From the NCBI GenBank assembly GCA_911728455.2, contig OU452239.1, positions 2,116,300-2,180,299 on the forward strand: a DNA stretch of 64,000 nucleotides, read 5' to 3'. The notes under the pieces are model-generated. The model searched no databases and had not been told where the DNA came from. It was given only the letters and a program-made list of their open reading frames with translations. Of this stretch, positions 12,901 through 27,900 are shown one piece after another. The DNA comes from Marthasterias glacialis (Eukaryota; Echinodermata; Asteroidea; Forcipulatida; Asteriidae). A program made the position numbers and the translations under genes. Position 1 is the first letter of the stretch. Each line of letters begins with the position of its first letter.

Positions 12901-15900
12901 CACCCTATTGTGGAGTTAAGCAGAAAGCGGAGGTTACATCCTCTGACTACGTCCCTGGTCTTGAAACATGTGACAACGAAAAAAGTATATTACGAGAACA
13001 GGTTAAAGATGCATATTCACATATTCACATTACAGACGGGTAAGACGAGGAAGGGTAAGACGAGGAGGGAAGTAGATGGAGAAGGAGTCAGTAGAGCCAA
13101 GAAAACGTGAATTTTTCAGCCGCACTCAAAATTGCGTCCACTGTTTTCGATCTCTGTTGAAAGGATGCATTCGTGGAAATTTTGTTTTCAACATACCTGA
13201 AATGTTTAAGTTTACAGAGCAATTCAGGCGTGACCATGGATCAAAGGTTGAACATGTGACGACTGACCACTCGAAGCCACCGTCGAGATAATTCGTCATC
13301 GTCAACGTAGAATTCTGCATAAACTGTGACAAGTTTCCCCTGTGTGCGTTAATACCAGGGCTGACATCTGGATCCGCAAACTCTAAACGCCCGCACTTCG
13401 ATTGAGTAATTTGCCACGAGTGTGATATGTTTGCGTTTCCTACCACTGTGCACAAGAACTGACCGTCTGTCTGATGTGCACCGGCAGCCACCTGTACGAG
13501 TTTCAACGAACTGCAATTCATTTCTGTAGGCCCTTCGTCTTCCAAATTCTCTACTGAAAAAAAGCAAAGAAATGGTTCCTTGTTATTACAATTTTGAATA
13601 AAGGGTATTTCGATCCCAAATTGCAATCGTTAAAGATTATACAAAGTGAAACTAATTATTGTATGAAAATGACAAGAGAACACAATGACAGTAAAGACCC
13701 TTTTCAGGAACAGCGGAGAAACATCATCAACAATGGCAGCAGCATAACAGCTACAAGAGTAACAACATCAACAGCAACATTTGTTAACATCAGACAGTCG
13801 TAAAAAACATTAGCAGATTGAGCAGACCACCAACATCAATTTCAGCAACATCTAAAACAACACAGGAAGCACCCCAAGTTACTGCATCACCAGTACCAGT
13901 TTCAGCTTCAGCACAAACAAAACATCTTTGTCACCAAATCAAAATCAAATTTAGAACAATTTTTTGCACACATTAATCTCAAAACAAATCAATACCATCT
14001 AAAGGTAGAGTAAAGATGGTTGAGCTATTTCCAGTGTTTCCCGGGATCGAGGTTGTACACATGATGACTAAGCCTGCATATCTGTGTTCACGGTAGTTCA
14101 AAATTGTTAAGGTTGACGAGAAAACGCACGATGACACCCTGTTCCTTTCAATGAGCACCCCGCTGTCTGTATCGTTGATCACTAACGCCGTTAGGTTTGA
14201 GATGTAAATTCGCCATTCTATTGACGAGCCAATGGCGGAGCACAAAAGCCGTTTATTTGATTGATTGACTCCTTCAGTGACCTCTACAAGGCTGTCAATC
14301 TCAATCTTCTGTCTTGCGGAATGTCCATCTGTCCCGTTTTCTACAAATTGAGGATGAACAAATATCAACTTGTGAGCCATTCGAAATTTTGAAATTAAAG
14401 TTCAATAAAGTGGTTATACTCAGAATAGTTACAGAATAATGGGGACTGTTTGTGTTTGAATATATGGGAAATTACCTGGGATTGTAAAGTTTGCAGAATA
14501 ATTAGCAGAGTTCCGGAGATCAGTCACTGAACACTCTATAACAGCGCCATGGTAACCTTCTTGACGATAGTTAAAAATAGTCAGTGTCGACGTCTGGACA
14601 CACGACGATAGGGCCTTACTCACAAGGCGGAAACCCCTTTTTGTGTCGATCATGAATTTCTCCCAAACACCGCATCTTAACTGGTAGACTCGCCAACCAA
14701 TCGTGGGATTGACAAAAGTAGAACTTGTACACAACAATTGCAGACTTGAATCATTTACTCCTACATGCAGTTGTGCAAGTCTAGGAATCGCGGAATGCGT
14801 ATCTCCTGAGGGCAATACTGTCGGTCGATGATCTGTTAGATAATAGCAGTGTACAGCTGGTTACAAATATAATTTAAGATACTTAAATAATTATCTTTAC
14901 AGAGAGTTAAGTTACTAGTTCGGGATTGGTAAGGGTCCAATCTTCTAGCTTTTAACAAGCCATTGACAAGTCATTAAAACAGATGGCAATGTTTTGAGAA
15001 CATAAAAATGTCAGTGTGTGCTCTTTTGGCAGTTTAAGAGCACACACAGGTGTCTATTTCCATGTAAAAGGACTAATAAAGATCTTAGTATTTATAAAAA
15101 TTGATATCGCACATGCTTTTATTATAGAAGAAAATTGTTTTTCACGGGAGAGTTGGTCTTGTATCCATTTGTTCAATCAATGCAAAGTAGATATCATACC
15201 TTCACCAACGAATCCACAACAATACGTGAAAACGAAAATGTTTTTTACCAATTGTTGGAAAACCGACATTTGACCCGGATCATACGGTAACAATAGAGTA
15301 GTGTTGGATTTGGTAAGATGTTTAAATGTTACCGGGTATCGTGAAAATAGCTGATTGATTTGCCGAGTTTCCAGTGGCAAATGCTGTGCACACAATATCT
15401 GCGCCTTGATAACCGCGTTCAGCATACTCCATGATAGTCAATGTAGACGTCTTAAGGCAGGGTGAGGCAGCACGATCCGCGACAATCACGCCAAGTTCTG
15501 TCATATTTTGCAGGGTGTCCCAAACGTTGCACAGCGGGAAGTAGACACGCCAAGCTATGGACAGGCCGGTGTATGTACTCGCTGTGCACGAGAGCTGAAG
15601 GTCGTATTGGCTGATGTTTTCTGTCAAGCGCTCCAGACCGTGAAGTTGGAGAGTCCAGTCTTCAGTTGGTCCGTCAGATTTGATATCTAAAAATGAATTA
15701 ATCCATTAAATGTCAGAGTGACACTACCGCAGACAGCAATTTGCTCACGAGGGATCGGATTTGAGGAAACGTTTCGCACCAGTTTTTCTGTATCTTTGTT
15801 CATTTCGGTCTTTATTTTCATTCGATATTAAATAAAAGGGTTGCACCGAATTGGCTGGACATTGACTGTGCACTTCTCGCACGAATTCAAACTCGTGTGC

Positions 15901-18900
15901 AGTAAAATGTGTGATCTTCAATTCATAGACTATTAACAGAATGTTGTACTATGTACGTTTTAGCTTGGTTTTTACTGCAGATTAATCACTCCGCAAAGTG
16001 GTAGTACCTGACTGGGCTCTGCCCGGGGTTAAACGTAGTTTATCTGTGTTTTTACTGACAATTGGTGAAATTGGATGGAACAATGGACGTTATAAAATCT
16101 TAGTGAAAACAAATTTGTACAGAAATGTGATCTCCAAAACAAAGCCATCAAGGGCAGAAACACGAGTGGAAGTGGATAAATGTGTACGAATTATTGATGT
16201 TTTAGTGAACATTTTGCAGCACACATTGTGTGTGATCCACTTTGTAATGTAACTTAACGCCATGGTCACTTATAGTTTTAGCAAGAAGTACAATATTACT
16301 TTATTTTATTTAGAAAGGAAATTTTACAGCTGCTCACCAGAAATTGTGAAGTTTACTGCTACACGATCGTTGCCTAGTGTCAAAGCTGAACATTCGAGTA
16401 CAGAACCATTGTAACCTTGCTCACGGTAATTCATGATCGTAAGGCTAGACAACTCGACACACGGGGAAAGAGTGCGCTGCTCGATAAAGACTCCAACCTG
16501 TGTTCCGTTTGTTAACAAAATCTCCCAAACACCGCATTTAGATCGGTAGACTCGCCAGGCAATGGTGGGACCGCTGACGGCGTTTGCTGTACACTGGAGT
16601 TGTATATCAGAATAATTTGTGGCCGCTGGTAAATGTATAAGATTGGCACCTAATGTCCAGTCTTCTGTAGTGTTTCCGAAGTTATCTGTTTTTACATAAA
16701 ACATGACAACCGTGAAAGATTGAGAAACCATTGGGAACAAAGTGGTTTACGGGTTCATGATGGCCATTGCCAAAGTAATGGAATAATGGTATAGACTTTA
16801 ACAGTAACTCCAATGTGCTTCAATAGCATCTATCTTGCAATTACCGACAATGACCGATGATGGCGTTTAGAGGGAAACTTTCAATATAGCGGATAATCCA
16901 ATGCAAAATGCTAAATAGTCAAAAATCACCACAAAAGTATTTAGGAACGGCTCGTCATCTTGTAATTTCTTTCAAATACTCTTCCATTTCTAAGGGTTAT
17001 TTTTGGTGTATTTTAATGGGATTATCCGGCTAGGAAGTGACTGCTAGTTTCCTCTAAGTTTACTACCGCAATCTTGACAAATTTCTGCTATGACGTCACT
17101 GTGACCACCATTATATTATGCCGATCGGGATTTTCAAGTTCGTCTGTGCACAAACTGTCCAGCTACATACCCCTCAAGCTTCAATCTGACTACAATTGTT
17201 TGAATTGTTCAAAAACAAGTTGGCTGCATTATAAGATACGCCCCTCAACACCACGAGGGTTTTCAGGGGCTTTCAGGCACATCGGTATACTTCCAGCAGT
17301 TCACCATAAAGTATAAAACAAGACGGGGGAAATATGTAACCTACTGATTAATTAAAACAATTCCTTTGGAATAATGAACATTATACTATATACCCTTTAA
17401 TCATAAATACCTGGGATCATTAAGTGGGCAGAATCCGATGAATCATCGTATGGCGTGGCGGTTGAACAAAAGATGGCCGAACCCTCATAACCTCGTTCTC
17501 GGTAGTTTAAAATGGTCAGGGTAGACGTTTGGATACAGAATGACATGTCACCTTCTTCAATGCGTATACCAGCGTCTGTTAGGTTACGTAAAGTCTCCCA
17601 AACTCCGCATTTCGGTCGATAGACGCGCCAGGTGATGAACGAATCCTCAATGGCACTGACTTTGCACTGGATCTTGATATCTGATTGGCTTTTGAATGGT
17701 GAAAGTGGTTCCAAATGCCGAACTTTCAGACTCCACTCCTGAAGCAGGACACCAGAGTTGTCTTCTACACGATGTTAAAAAAAAATGAACGAGATTTACT
17801 TTATAACTATTATTATTGTTATACATTTCTGGTAATTAAACCAAGGGACCCTCAAAAGCGACCAGCACTGCGACCTGTAAGATACTTACTAATTTGAACC
17901 CCCGCCCTCCCCCCCCCAAAAAAAAATATGTATCGATGTTTTTCCAAAATAATTGTACGTTGTAGTTAATAATACGGTCAATTGGTTGTTGTACTGTGAT
18001 TTTATTTTTTGCTTTCATGGCCAGCGAAATCATTGCACTCATTTACGTTTGTTTTCATCAATCAAAGGAATGGATAGGCAGAGCTTGGGAAACTTGTAAT
18101 TTAGGTTTTCTTTTTACCTAAGACTAGGTTTTGCTTTCACAGTTAAAACATAGGTTAACAGCGACCAAATCATTTCGCTATACTTTAAATTATCAGTGGC
18201 AGTGGTTAAGTTGTATTTTATACCACCTTGATTTCATTACCAGAAAGATAAAGAAACTTGGGTGAAAAAACAAACAAGGTAAATCTCTTTTTTTCCCTTT
18301 TTTTCTTTTCTTTTTTTATTGGGGGGTCGTTTGTTTGGTTGTTCGTTTTTTTATTGTTTTTTTAATATGCTTAAATATGTTACAATCCATTCATTGTGGT
18401 CTTTAGGTGATCGTTAAGGTCAATATAGCTCTACGAAGTGTCACTGTTTGTCAACACTACAGAAAACGGTATAATAGAGTAGCAAATGTCACGTCAGATG
18501 ATCGAATGTTAATCAACACTCTTGAAGTCATCGGTGCTTACTTTGAATGGTAAAGTTAGCTGATTGGCTTTGAGATGTATCCGAGATAGAAGCTGAACAC
18601 ATGACGATGGAGCCGCTAACTAATCGGTCCCGGTAGTTCACAATTGTCAGGGTAGACGTCTGGACACAAGACGATGCGATGCTCAGATCTATGCTTATAC
18701 CATCCTCTGTAACGTTTTGCAGGGTTTCCCACACATCGCACTGTGAGTGATAGATTCGCCATGCAATATCTGGACCCAGACTGGCGCTAGCTGTGCACGC
18801 AAGGCGGAGATGTGATTGGTTGACTCCTTTTGTCACGTGGACGAGACTGCGAACTTTTAAAGACCAATCTGGGTAGATATTTATAAAGATATTATTTCGC

Positions 18901-21900
18901 TGACATCGAAATGCCAACGCGTCAGCTAGCTACATTACAAACCGGCCGGAACTGTTTAGTTTTGGAAATACATGAAATGCATTTTGCATGATTTCTAAAC
19001 ATTGTAATTGCAAACAAAATTAAATGAACCTTGGTTGGTTTCTTCATCCAGAATGAAACATAATATGTTGATTAGTTTTTATCGAATTAAAGAAGGTAAA
19101 GTTAAATAATATCTCTTAAAGAAATATTCAAAGACAGTTATTACTATAAATTGATGATACAACAGTATCGGAAAGCACACAAAGATAACAAAAGCACCCT
19201 GAGCAAAAATTCTTCTGTCTTTGGTTTCGACCTTTGTATTAAAAAAATATAAAAGTAGTATCTGTATTTTCAAACATTTTTCGATGAAATTATTTTGTTC
19301 ACCTAGCGAGATTTTATGATGGTGTAATCCAAGCGCAAATTTAATTCTCCTGCTTGCACTTTGGCAAGCCACGTTTTTCGTTGATGTTTTCCAAGTGTTC
19401 TGTTGTGCTTTACATTCTACAAAAACAGACCTGATTACCTGGCATACGAATTCACATTGCTAATTTTTAATTTATCAAAATCATGAGTTTTCTCTTCACA
19501 CACTTGCCATTTCGTTGTCATTGAACGGTGTGTGCACCTTTATTCGCATGTTGCATATTTTGGGGAATCACTATAATTTGGGTAAAGTTTGCTCTTTGGA
19601 ACTACAAAAGATGGAGCACCAGGAATTTGCCACAACTTTCATACTAACCAACAGATCCGCACGAAAATAGTTTCTTCACGCCTTCGACGTCGACTTTTCC
19701 ATCCGTTAACACCAAGTTACTGTAAGCAATTTTGGTGTAATGGACACGTTCATATTCAAAAATATTCCCAAGAAGCAAGTTAAAGTTATTATTCTCCTCC
19801 GGATAATAAAGATCTAAGTCACCGCCTTCATAAGATTTATCATCGATCCTTACCCCATTGATATAAATTTCGATCATATTATCATCTATATCAAAAGCAC
19901 ATGCAACGTGGAACCAAGGGCAATCCAAACAGGTTCCTTCACCAACAAAGCCAGTGATGTTGAAACCCTTCGATACTATGTAACTGGTAGCGTTGCTGTT
20001 GCTTTTAGTGTTCGTTTTAGATGCCGAGCAAACCATAAGCTTTGAGTCCTTAGTGATCCAGAGTCTAAAGTTAGATATTTGATTCTCGTCATAATTGGTG
20101 CTGACAACAGGATAATGATAATAATTTCTGATTGCTTCCAGGCGCTCAATTTTAAGCCAAACAGACCATGTATATCCAGTAGACATACAGAATATGTAGT
20201 CTGATACACAAGTGTCTTTGAAATTGCCCAGATCGATGAAAGAAAGTTCAGGTTTCAAAACAGCACATGATTCCTCCACAACTTGAGGCGCAGTGATCAG
20301 ACTAGCTGTCCGCCCACGTGTAACAACTCTATCATCCATAAAAACTGCGGTGTTGCATGATTCAGTGGGGTTGGCTGTGCCGCCAAGGCTCCACTGGTAT
20401 AACCCGGGTTGATCTGAAAAGAACAAATTAAAAACAAATGTGTCCAATAAATTTGGAAACCAATCAGATTGTTGAGTGTACTTCTCAATAAAATGCCTTT
20501 ACATATTTCCACAGCTAAACAGACAAAATCAATGTGAATGTAATGAATCTCGGCCAAAACATTTCGAAGTATTTTAATACCGTTGTTTATGGGTTTAGTA
20601 AGGTATCGAACGTCTACACGTTTTCAAAGAGTGTGTATGGCAAAATTGCATCGGCTTTCTTGAATTACCGTAACGATAAAAGCAGTTCTTATAGCGCTGA
20701 ACGAAAGTTTTTAAACTACCGGTACCAGACTCCTCAGTCAAGGTGTTAAGGCCAATAGCTGTGTGTAACTGACCAATATTATATTGTGTTTGGATGCAGA
20801 CAATGCCGCCTCACATTATAATTCCTTAGAAAGAAGTAAATATATAAATGGATTTCAAGATTCAAACAACTCTGCATACATGTAAAATTTATGGGCATTT
20901 TGAGATCTTAAACAGATCAACGATCAAAAAATGTGCGTTATCCACGGACAATCAAGTCAAATAAAATCAGGTAATAATTGTATACTTGTAATTTCGAAAC
21001 AAGACATACTTACAAAAACTGACATGGATAAGATGAAAACATTAATAAGAACAATTATGGTAAAATCTGGGGAAAAAATAAAACACACATTTATAAGGCG
21101 CACTTATCCGATACAAGAAACAATGTGAGAGTATGGTGCTGTTAATGGTGTCACGTTGAGACCATAGCAGAGTCTTTCTCAAAGGCTAAAATGAGAGGCT
21201 TTGAGAAAGACTCTGCTAAGGTCGAAACGTGAGGCCATTAACAAGTTTTTGTAATTAAAAAAAACCAAAAAACAACAACATTAACAAGAGATGTTCCGGG
21301 CCAGGCTATGGCCGAATAACTAAAGAAAAATTAGAAAAAAAAAGAAGGGAAAAAAAACAAAAACAAAAACGAACAAAAACAGAGGTGTTCTGAGCGTTGC
21401 CCCGAACCCCTTAAAAACAGACATGGAGACAAGAAAACAAGTGAGTCAAAACAAAAGACAGACTGTATATACAACGAGGTAAGACTAAACTTGTAGGGCT
21501 AAAGTGAAATGGCTGGTGATGACTAAGCAGTACTGATTAAGAGATCTTTGCCACACATCCGGAGAGGATAACTCTTTTGTAAGAAGAATTGAATCGATAC
21601 ACAATTTCCAAATCTCTTTATGCAATACAGTTCAATAATCTGGGCCCATAAAAAAAGTGTTGCTTGAATACAGGGTGCAAGTGAAAGGAATCGAAAAGGG
21701 CATTATTCCAATCCCGTAATTTGTGAAATGTGTTTTTCGTCATTTGTGTCTTGAATCAATTAAAAGTCCTTTATGTATGTACCTTTGATGGTCAAGTTAG
21801 CTGATTTGCAGGCTAGGTTGGACGGACAGGATGCTGAGCATGTCAAAACAGAACCGGAATACCCAAGCTTCCGGTAGTTCGTGACCGTCAGTGTAGACGT

Positions 21901-24900
21901 CAGGACACACGACGACAAGTTACGATTCTCAATACGAATGCCGGTCTCTTCGTCATCTCTGACGTCCTCCCACATCTCGCGCTTTGATTTATAGACACTC
22001 CAAGTGATGGACGGGCCTGTCGCGGCACTAGCTGTACACACGAGCTGAAGAGTTAACGGGCTGACATCCTTTGACACTCGCACCAGACTACGGAGTTTCA
22101 GATCCCAATCTGAAAAGTGAGTCAAAGTAAAGTAGAAATCAAAAGTTACATTTTGATTTTGTAGAAAACTTGCAATGCAAAATTAATAATGACACTCAAG
22201 GAGTTCCGTACATACTGGTCAATGATTGTTTGTCATTATCATTTCTATTTCCTGCTTGCTTTTCTAGATCCCATTCTATGGCGGAGATTTGAACATGTCC
22301 CAAGGTTCACATTCTTTTCAAAGTGTTCCGGAAAACGCCATGGCACCTTTGGAGATGCTTAATAATGCGCAGTCGTTTGTTGCTGCCAAAACTACAGCCG
22401 ATTTATTGGTGTAGTTATATTACCGCAGGTGTAGTTATATTACCGAGTTTCAATGTTAAAGGTTATAGTTGAAGATTGAGAAGGAAAAAAAACGAAACAA
22501 AAACGCGAGTTTGAAAACCTTGTTATCCAAGTTTTGCGAAAAGCAATGTCTTGAACCGATTTTTTGTATTGCAATTTGCACAACATCGCATCCAGCGATC
22601 GAGATGAAAGCACAAAGACCTACGGTACAGATATCCTGTAATTACAACGTTCACATGCGTCAAGCCAAACCGAGAATTGAAGTACAAAATAGTGTGGCTC
22701 TTTATTCTTTCTTTTTTTTTTTTGAGAATCGGTGAGAAAAACAGCATGATGATCGCTCTATACGCGCACACAGAACACCTACTATCACCAAATCGTGGCA
22801 AGCTGCCAATGGCTTCAAGCGTATGAGGTTCTGATGTGAAACACATATAACAATAGCACTCACTTACCCATTGATCCACATGAGTATTGATGTTCAATGT
22901 CGATGCTATCTAGGAAACTGTCTGTTAATACCAAGTTACTGAAAGCCATCCACAACACATTGAATTTGTACCGGTACGTATCCCCAAGAGCTAAGAAATC
23001 GGGCTGTACATTTCTTTGACGGTCAACAAATTCCAAATCATCACTGAAACTGCTGTTAGTAGATCCACTGATCCACGCGCCATTGATGTAGGTTTCAATT
23101 ATACCTTTATCTCCCGTACTAGTAAAATTAACAGCACATGCCACGTGGAACCATGGGCAATCCGTACAAACTCCATCTCCAAAGAAATTGGTGATGTTGA
23201 TTCCCCTTGAGGTCCGGTATTGTGTGTTGCTGGTTTCCTTTCCACTGATGGTGCACACTATGTACTTAAAGTCATCAAGTCTCGTAAGCCACAGACTAAA
23301 ATTGAACTTGTCGTTCTCGTCATTCCAAAGGCTTATGATATTAAACGGGTAAACTTCATATATTTCAAGATATTCCACTTTAAGCCACACAGACCAGGTA
23401 TATCCAGTAGACGTGCAGAATCTGTAGTCTGATACACATGAGTCATCGTAGTTGCCCAGATCGATGTGAGAATACTCAGGTATCCAAACGGCACACGACT
23501 CCTCCACGACCTGAGGAGCAGGTATCAGCCTAGTGGTCAAGTCAGAATATGATACAATGTTTCCATCCGTAAACACTGCTGTGTTGCAGGATTCTTCGTT
23601 TATAAGGTCGACTGTGCCATTTTCTCCAAGGCTCCACTTATACAGCTCTTGTTGATCTGGACAATCAAAGTTTTACCACAAATACATTATGTTGTAGATA
23701 TTAGTTTGTGTTGTTAAATAAATGTGGAGAATTTTCGAAGTCAGAAAACGTACATGTCGTTAAAAATCCGGAGAGTAATTCAATGAACAGACCGTAGTGT
23801 GCCCGGTAAAAGGGCCATACGCCTTTTTACCGGGTACATAAATTACTCATCCCAGTATTAAAAGGACATAAGCAATAAAATGGCCCCTGACATGAAAAAA
23901 TATTGCATTATTGTTACGTTGTTGTTGCTAGAATTAACCCAAAGACATGTTTTCCTATTCCTATGGAGAAGTTAACCTTCCTGTAAGAACTTTTGAGTGG
24001 CAATACAAAAAATTATCAACCCACCCGCTTAGTTTTCTTGAAACACCAAATTTCACATCATTTGCTTACGCCCTTTTACTGGGAAGTTGTCACGTGCTTT
24101 TTACCGGGAACTTGTCACGTGTTTTTTACCGGGCACACGACGAGACTTTACGGAATATGGGTTTTTCAATTCTTTATTCGAATATCTCATTGTGCTGTTC
24201 TTGTGTTGATTTCTATTTGTATACGAAAAACTGTCTTGCAAAATTGTGAAAACACCTTTTCCGCTTTAGGCCTCTATAATATTAGATCGTCAATCACGTG
24301 AGGATATTAACGGGTGTGAGGTACTTAAATACCAATTAAAGCATATCTTGACGTCAAAATATAGACATAAAAACTGTCGAATCACTCTGCCGTAGGTAAA
24401 AGTGTTCCATAAAACGTTTGTATTCTTTGCAGTTCCGTCAAACAATACTTTTAAGGCAATATTTTACTGATAAAAAAGTCTTGTTCTGAAAAACTGGTAC
24501 TTTGAACGGTACTGGTATCACATGTTTTGTATATTAAAGTATCTATCCGGAACGGATAGATAAGCTTTCGTTATGAAAATAGTTACATAGGTATGTAGAA
24601 TATGCTTGTATCAAAATGCAACCCTTGATGCGAGCAAATAGCAGTAATGACAATACATGGACATTTTTGTCATCTGCTCATCAGTTTTGTAAAAAAGTTT
24701 ATTTTGGGGGTAAACGTTTCATTGACATATCTTGATTTAGTAAAAAAAAGTTTTAAAGTTCTAACAGCACGCTGGTATCACATAATAAGCATAATGGAAT
24801 AATTACCCGGAATGGTAATATTAGCTGTTATTCCAGACAGACTTGATGGTGTAGAGGTTGAACATTTAACAACAGAGCCCGCGAATCCTCGTTTCCGGTA

Positions 24901-27900
24901 GTTCTCGACGGTCAATGTAGACGTCAGGACACACGAAGACGCTTGGTTGTTCTCGATACGAACGCCATTCTCTTCATCATCTCTTACGTCCTCCCACACC
25001 TCGCGTTTTGATTTATAGACACTCCAAGTGATGGACGGGCCAGTCGCGGCACTAGCTGTACACACGAGTTTAAGAGTGAAGGGGCTGACACCCTCTGCCA
25101 TTTGCACCAGACTTCGGAGTTTCAGATCCCAATCTAGTGTACAGTGAAAAAAAGAATCTCTTTGTTATTTCATCAGTTTCACTTTAAATCGAATATAAAT
25201 AACTGAAAAGTGTATCAAAGGTCTCTTTAGTAAACGTGTTTTTGTATGACACTCAAAAAAATACCTATGACAGTCTAGAAAAGCATGAAAATCGAACACT
25301 AAGAACTACCATACGAGCCCAATTCTCAGACACGATAGAGGTTAGAGGTCAAAAGGAGGTTGCTCAATGGCCCACACAGCGCGCTTAGCGTACACAGCTG
25401 TGAGTTTCTATTGTTTCATGATTGTTTCCCTCTAAGATGGCGGCGTGATGGCGTCAATGCATCAGGTCCATAGCCAAGTAGACCCCTTGCATGATATGAC
25501 TTTCCTGTGCCAGCGCACTCGCCATGCAGCTATATCTATTGACCCTCTTTGATGTCAAATGAAGAACCATCATTGGTCGAGAGTTGGGCGTCGCGCGTAC
25601 AACCATGCTTGCGCGTTTCCAGTGATTGAATTCGGGGATGGCTGGGTCTGCAAGGGGTTTATTTGAAGTAATACGAGCTTAAAGACAGGATCAGTTGCCA
25701 AGTGCCGAATCGCTGATCGAAGTCACCTTTCAGACTTCTGTTAAGGCAGTAACATCCTCTTCATAATGTCGGACAATCTCCGTCATTAGCCATTTTCAAA
25801 ACTGTAATCCTCCTTTCTTTTCGAGAGTCTACTGTACAGTGCTATGAGCAACAGCCATTGGATTGATGTCTTATTTAACGATTTCTTGATTGGTTGAGGT
25901 ATTGGATTAAGCGTACTAATACGTTTTAAAACCCTTGCGATATATACATATTTTTATTATAATATATGATTTATGAGTGCAACTTACCAAGAGATCCACA
26001 CGCGTAAAGACCTTGAATCTCCTCATCTCCTAGGGTACCATCGGTTACCATTAAGTTACTCAAGGCAACCTGCGAGTCGTAAGTGCGTATGTCAAACGGA
26101 TTTCCAAGAGACAAATTAACGCCCAAACTGTCTAATTGTACATCAAAGCCGCTGTCAAAGTGGTTAAGATACAGCCCGTCGTTCTCTGTTGCGTTGATGT
26201 ATGCTCTGACGACATCAGTTTGCACAGTTTGAGATAGGTTGAAGACGCAAGCAATATGAAACCATGAGTCCATTACGTCTACATCAGCCAATTTGATACC
26301 TCTAATAATTGTGCTGCTGCTGATAATGGCCGCACAGAACAGATACTGATAATCATGTGTGACCCAGAGATTGAAGTTCGATCTCTCATCACCATCTGTA
26401 CCAGAACCGACAATTGGATTCAGACGGTAACCATTAAACTCTAACGAGTTCATTTTTAACCAAACTGACCACGTGAATCCTGCCGATACGCAGAAGCTAA
26501 AGTCTGCCACGCACGTGCTGCTAAAGTCCCCGAGATGAATGTAACCGTACTGCTCAATTGACAGGGCGCAGGAATCTTCCACAACTTGTGGAGCAAGTAC
26601 CATCCGTGGGTTATCTCGGGTGCCATTGCTTATAACATAAACCTTACCACCACTGAACGATACCAGGCTGCACAATTTCTCAGTTCTTACATCCACGACG
26701 CCGTTGTCACCAAGGGGCCACTGGTAATACTCATGTTTATCTAATTGACGGAGTATAACAAAACATGAAACTTATTTAATTCCACCAAAGCCATAATAGA
26801 ATCCTCCGAAATCTACGACACTCCTATTACATGATTAGTGACGGAAGAATCACCACAAAATCCACCTTTCGTTTAACATTCGAAGGGGGGGGGTCCGCTT
26901 ACGCGTCTTTGGTAATATGTCTATTCAATTTTAATGTTCACTTTCCAACAAAATAAAATGATTGAGTGAGTAAAGGTAGAGTTTTCCAAATAATCCCACT
27001 CATGCGTTCAAACGTATATAAGTAATTTGTGGAAACTAATTAGTAAACCGATTTCAATGGCTCGGTCCTCCATTATTGTAATAATGTAGATTTTTGTGTT
27101 TGAAATGAAGCTTAGCGAGATGATCTTAGTCTTCAGCAGACCATTTAACCTTTGTTTACAAAAATAGTGACCTCGTACATTCCCGGGGCTTTCTGGAACT
27201 GGTCATATGGGCAATTTCACAATAGGCTGTGCAAGTGTCGCGCGTACTCGAACATTTAGGGGACCATTTTGGTCCCACACACATTGCTATAACATGTGAA
27301 AAAAAGAATCACGCGCTTTAACGGACCATAATATTCGAATACGTGCGAGACCTACACAGTCTACTCTTTTCATAATGTTCTCACAAATACAAGAGTTATA
27401 ACAAGTTTTGAGAAGTACCCCCCTTTTTCATATCAAAAGTTGCTAAATATCAAATATAAATAATCAAACTTTGCAGTCTCCAAAAAAATGAGATTTAACA
27501 TTTTTTTTTTCCTTTGGAATATTTACAAAGCGAGACTGCAGTAATTAGTCTCGGCTCTAATTACTCTTTTCTTATGATATCACAGGATACATTGTCTATA
27601 AGACGATCGTTGTCAAATTAAAATGTAAGTCAGACTTGTTGGGCAACAAAACAAAACAAAACAATCTACAACAAAGACTCACCTGGTACAGTAAAGTTAG
27701 ATGAACGGTTCATCCCAATACCTGCTGTGAAGGCTGTACACTTGACAACGGAGCCGGTGTAACCCAGTTTCAGGTAGTTCGTGACGGTCAAAGTAGACGT
27801 CAGGACACACGACGACACATCATGATTATTGATACCCACGCCGTTTTCTTCGTCATCTCTGACGTCCTCCCACATCTTACGATTTGATTTGTAGACGCTC

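Noticed and set aside
13126-13626. Long single-frame reading through Ig11 and both flanks
   Set aside because: The frame continues into introns on both sides; donor and acceptor sites limit the exon to 13197-13553.
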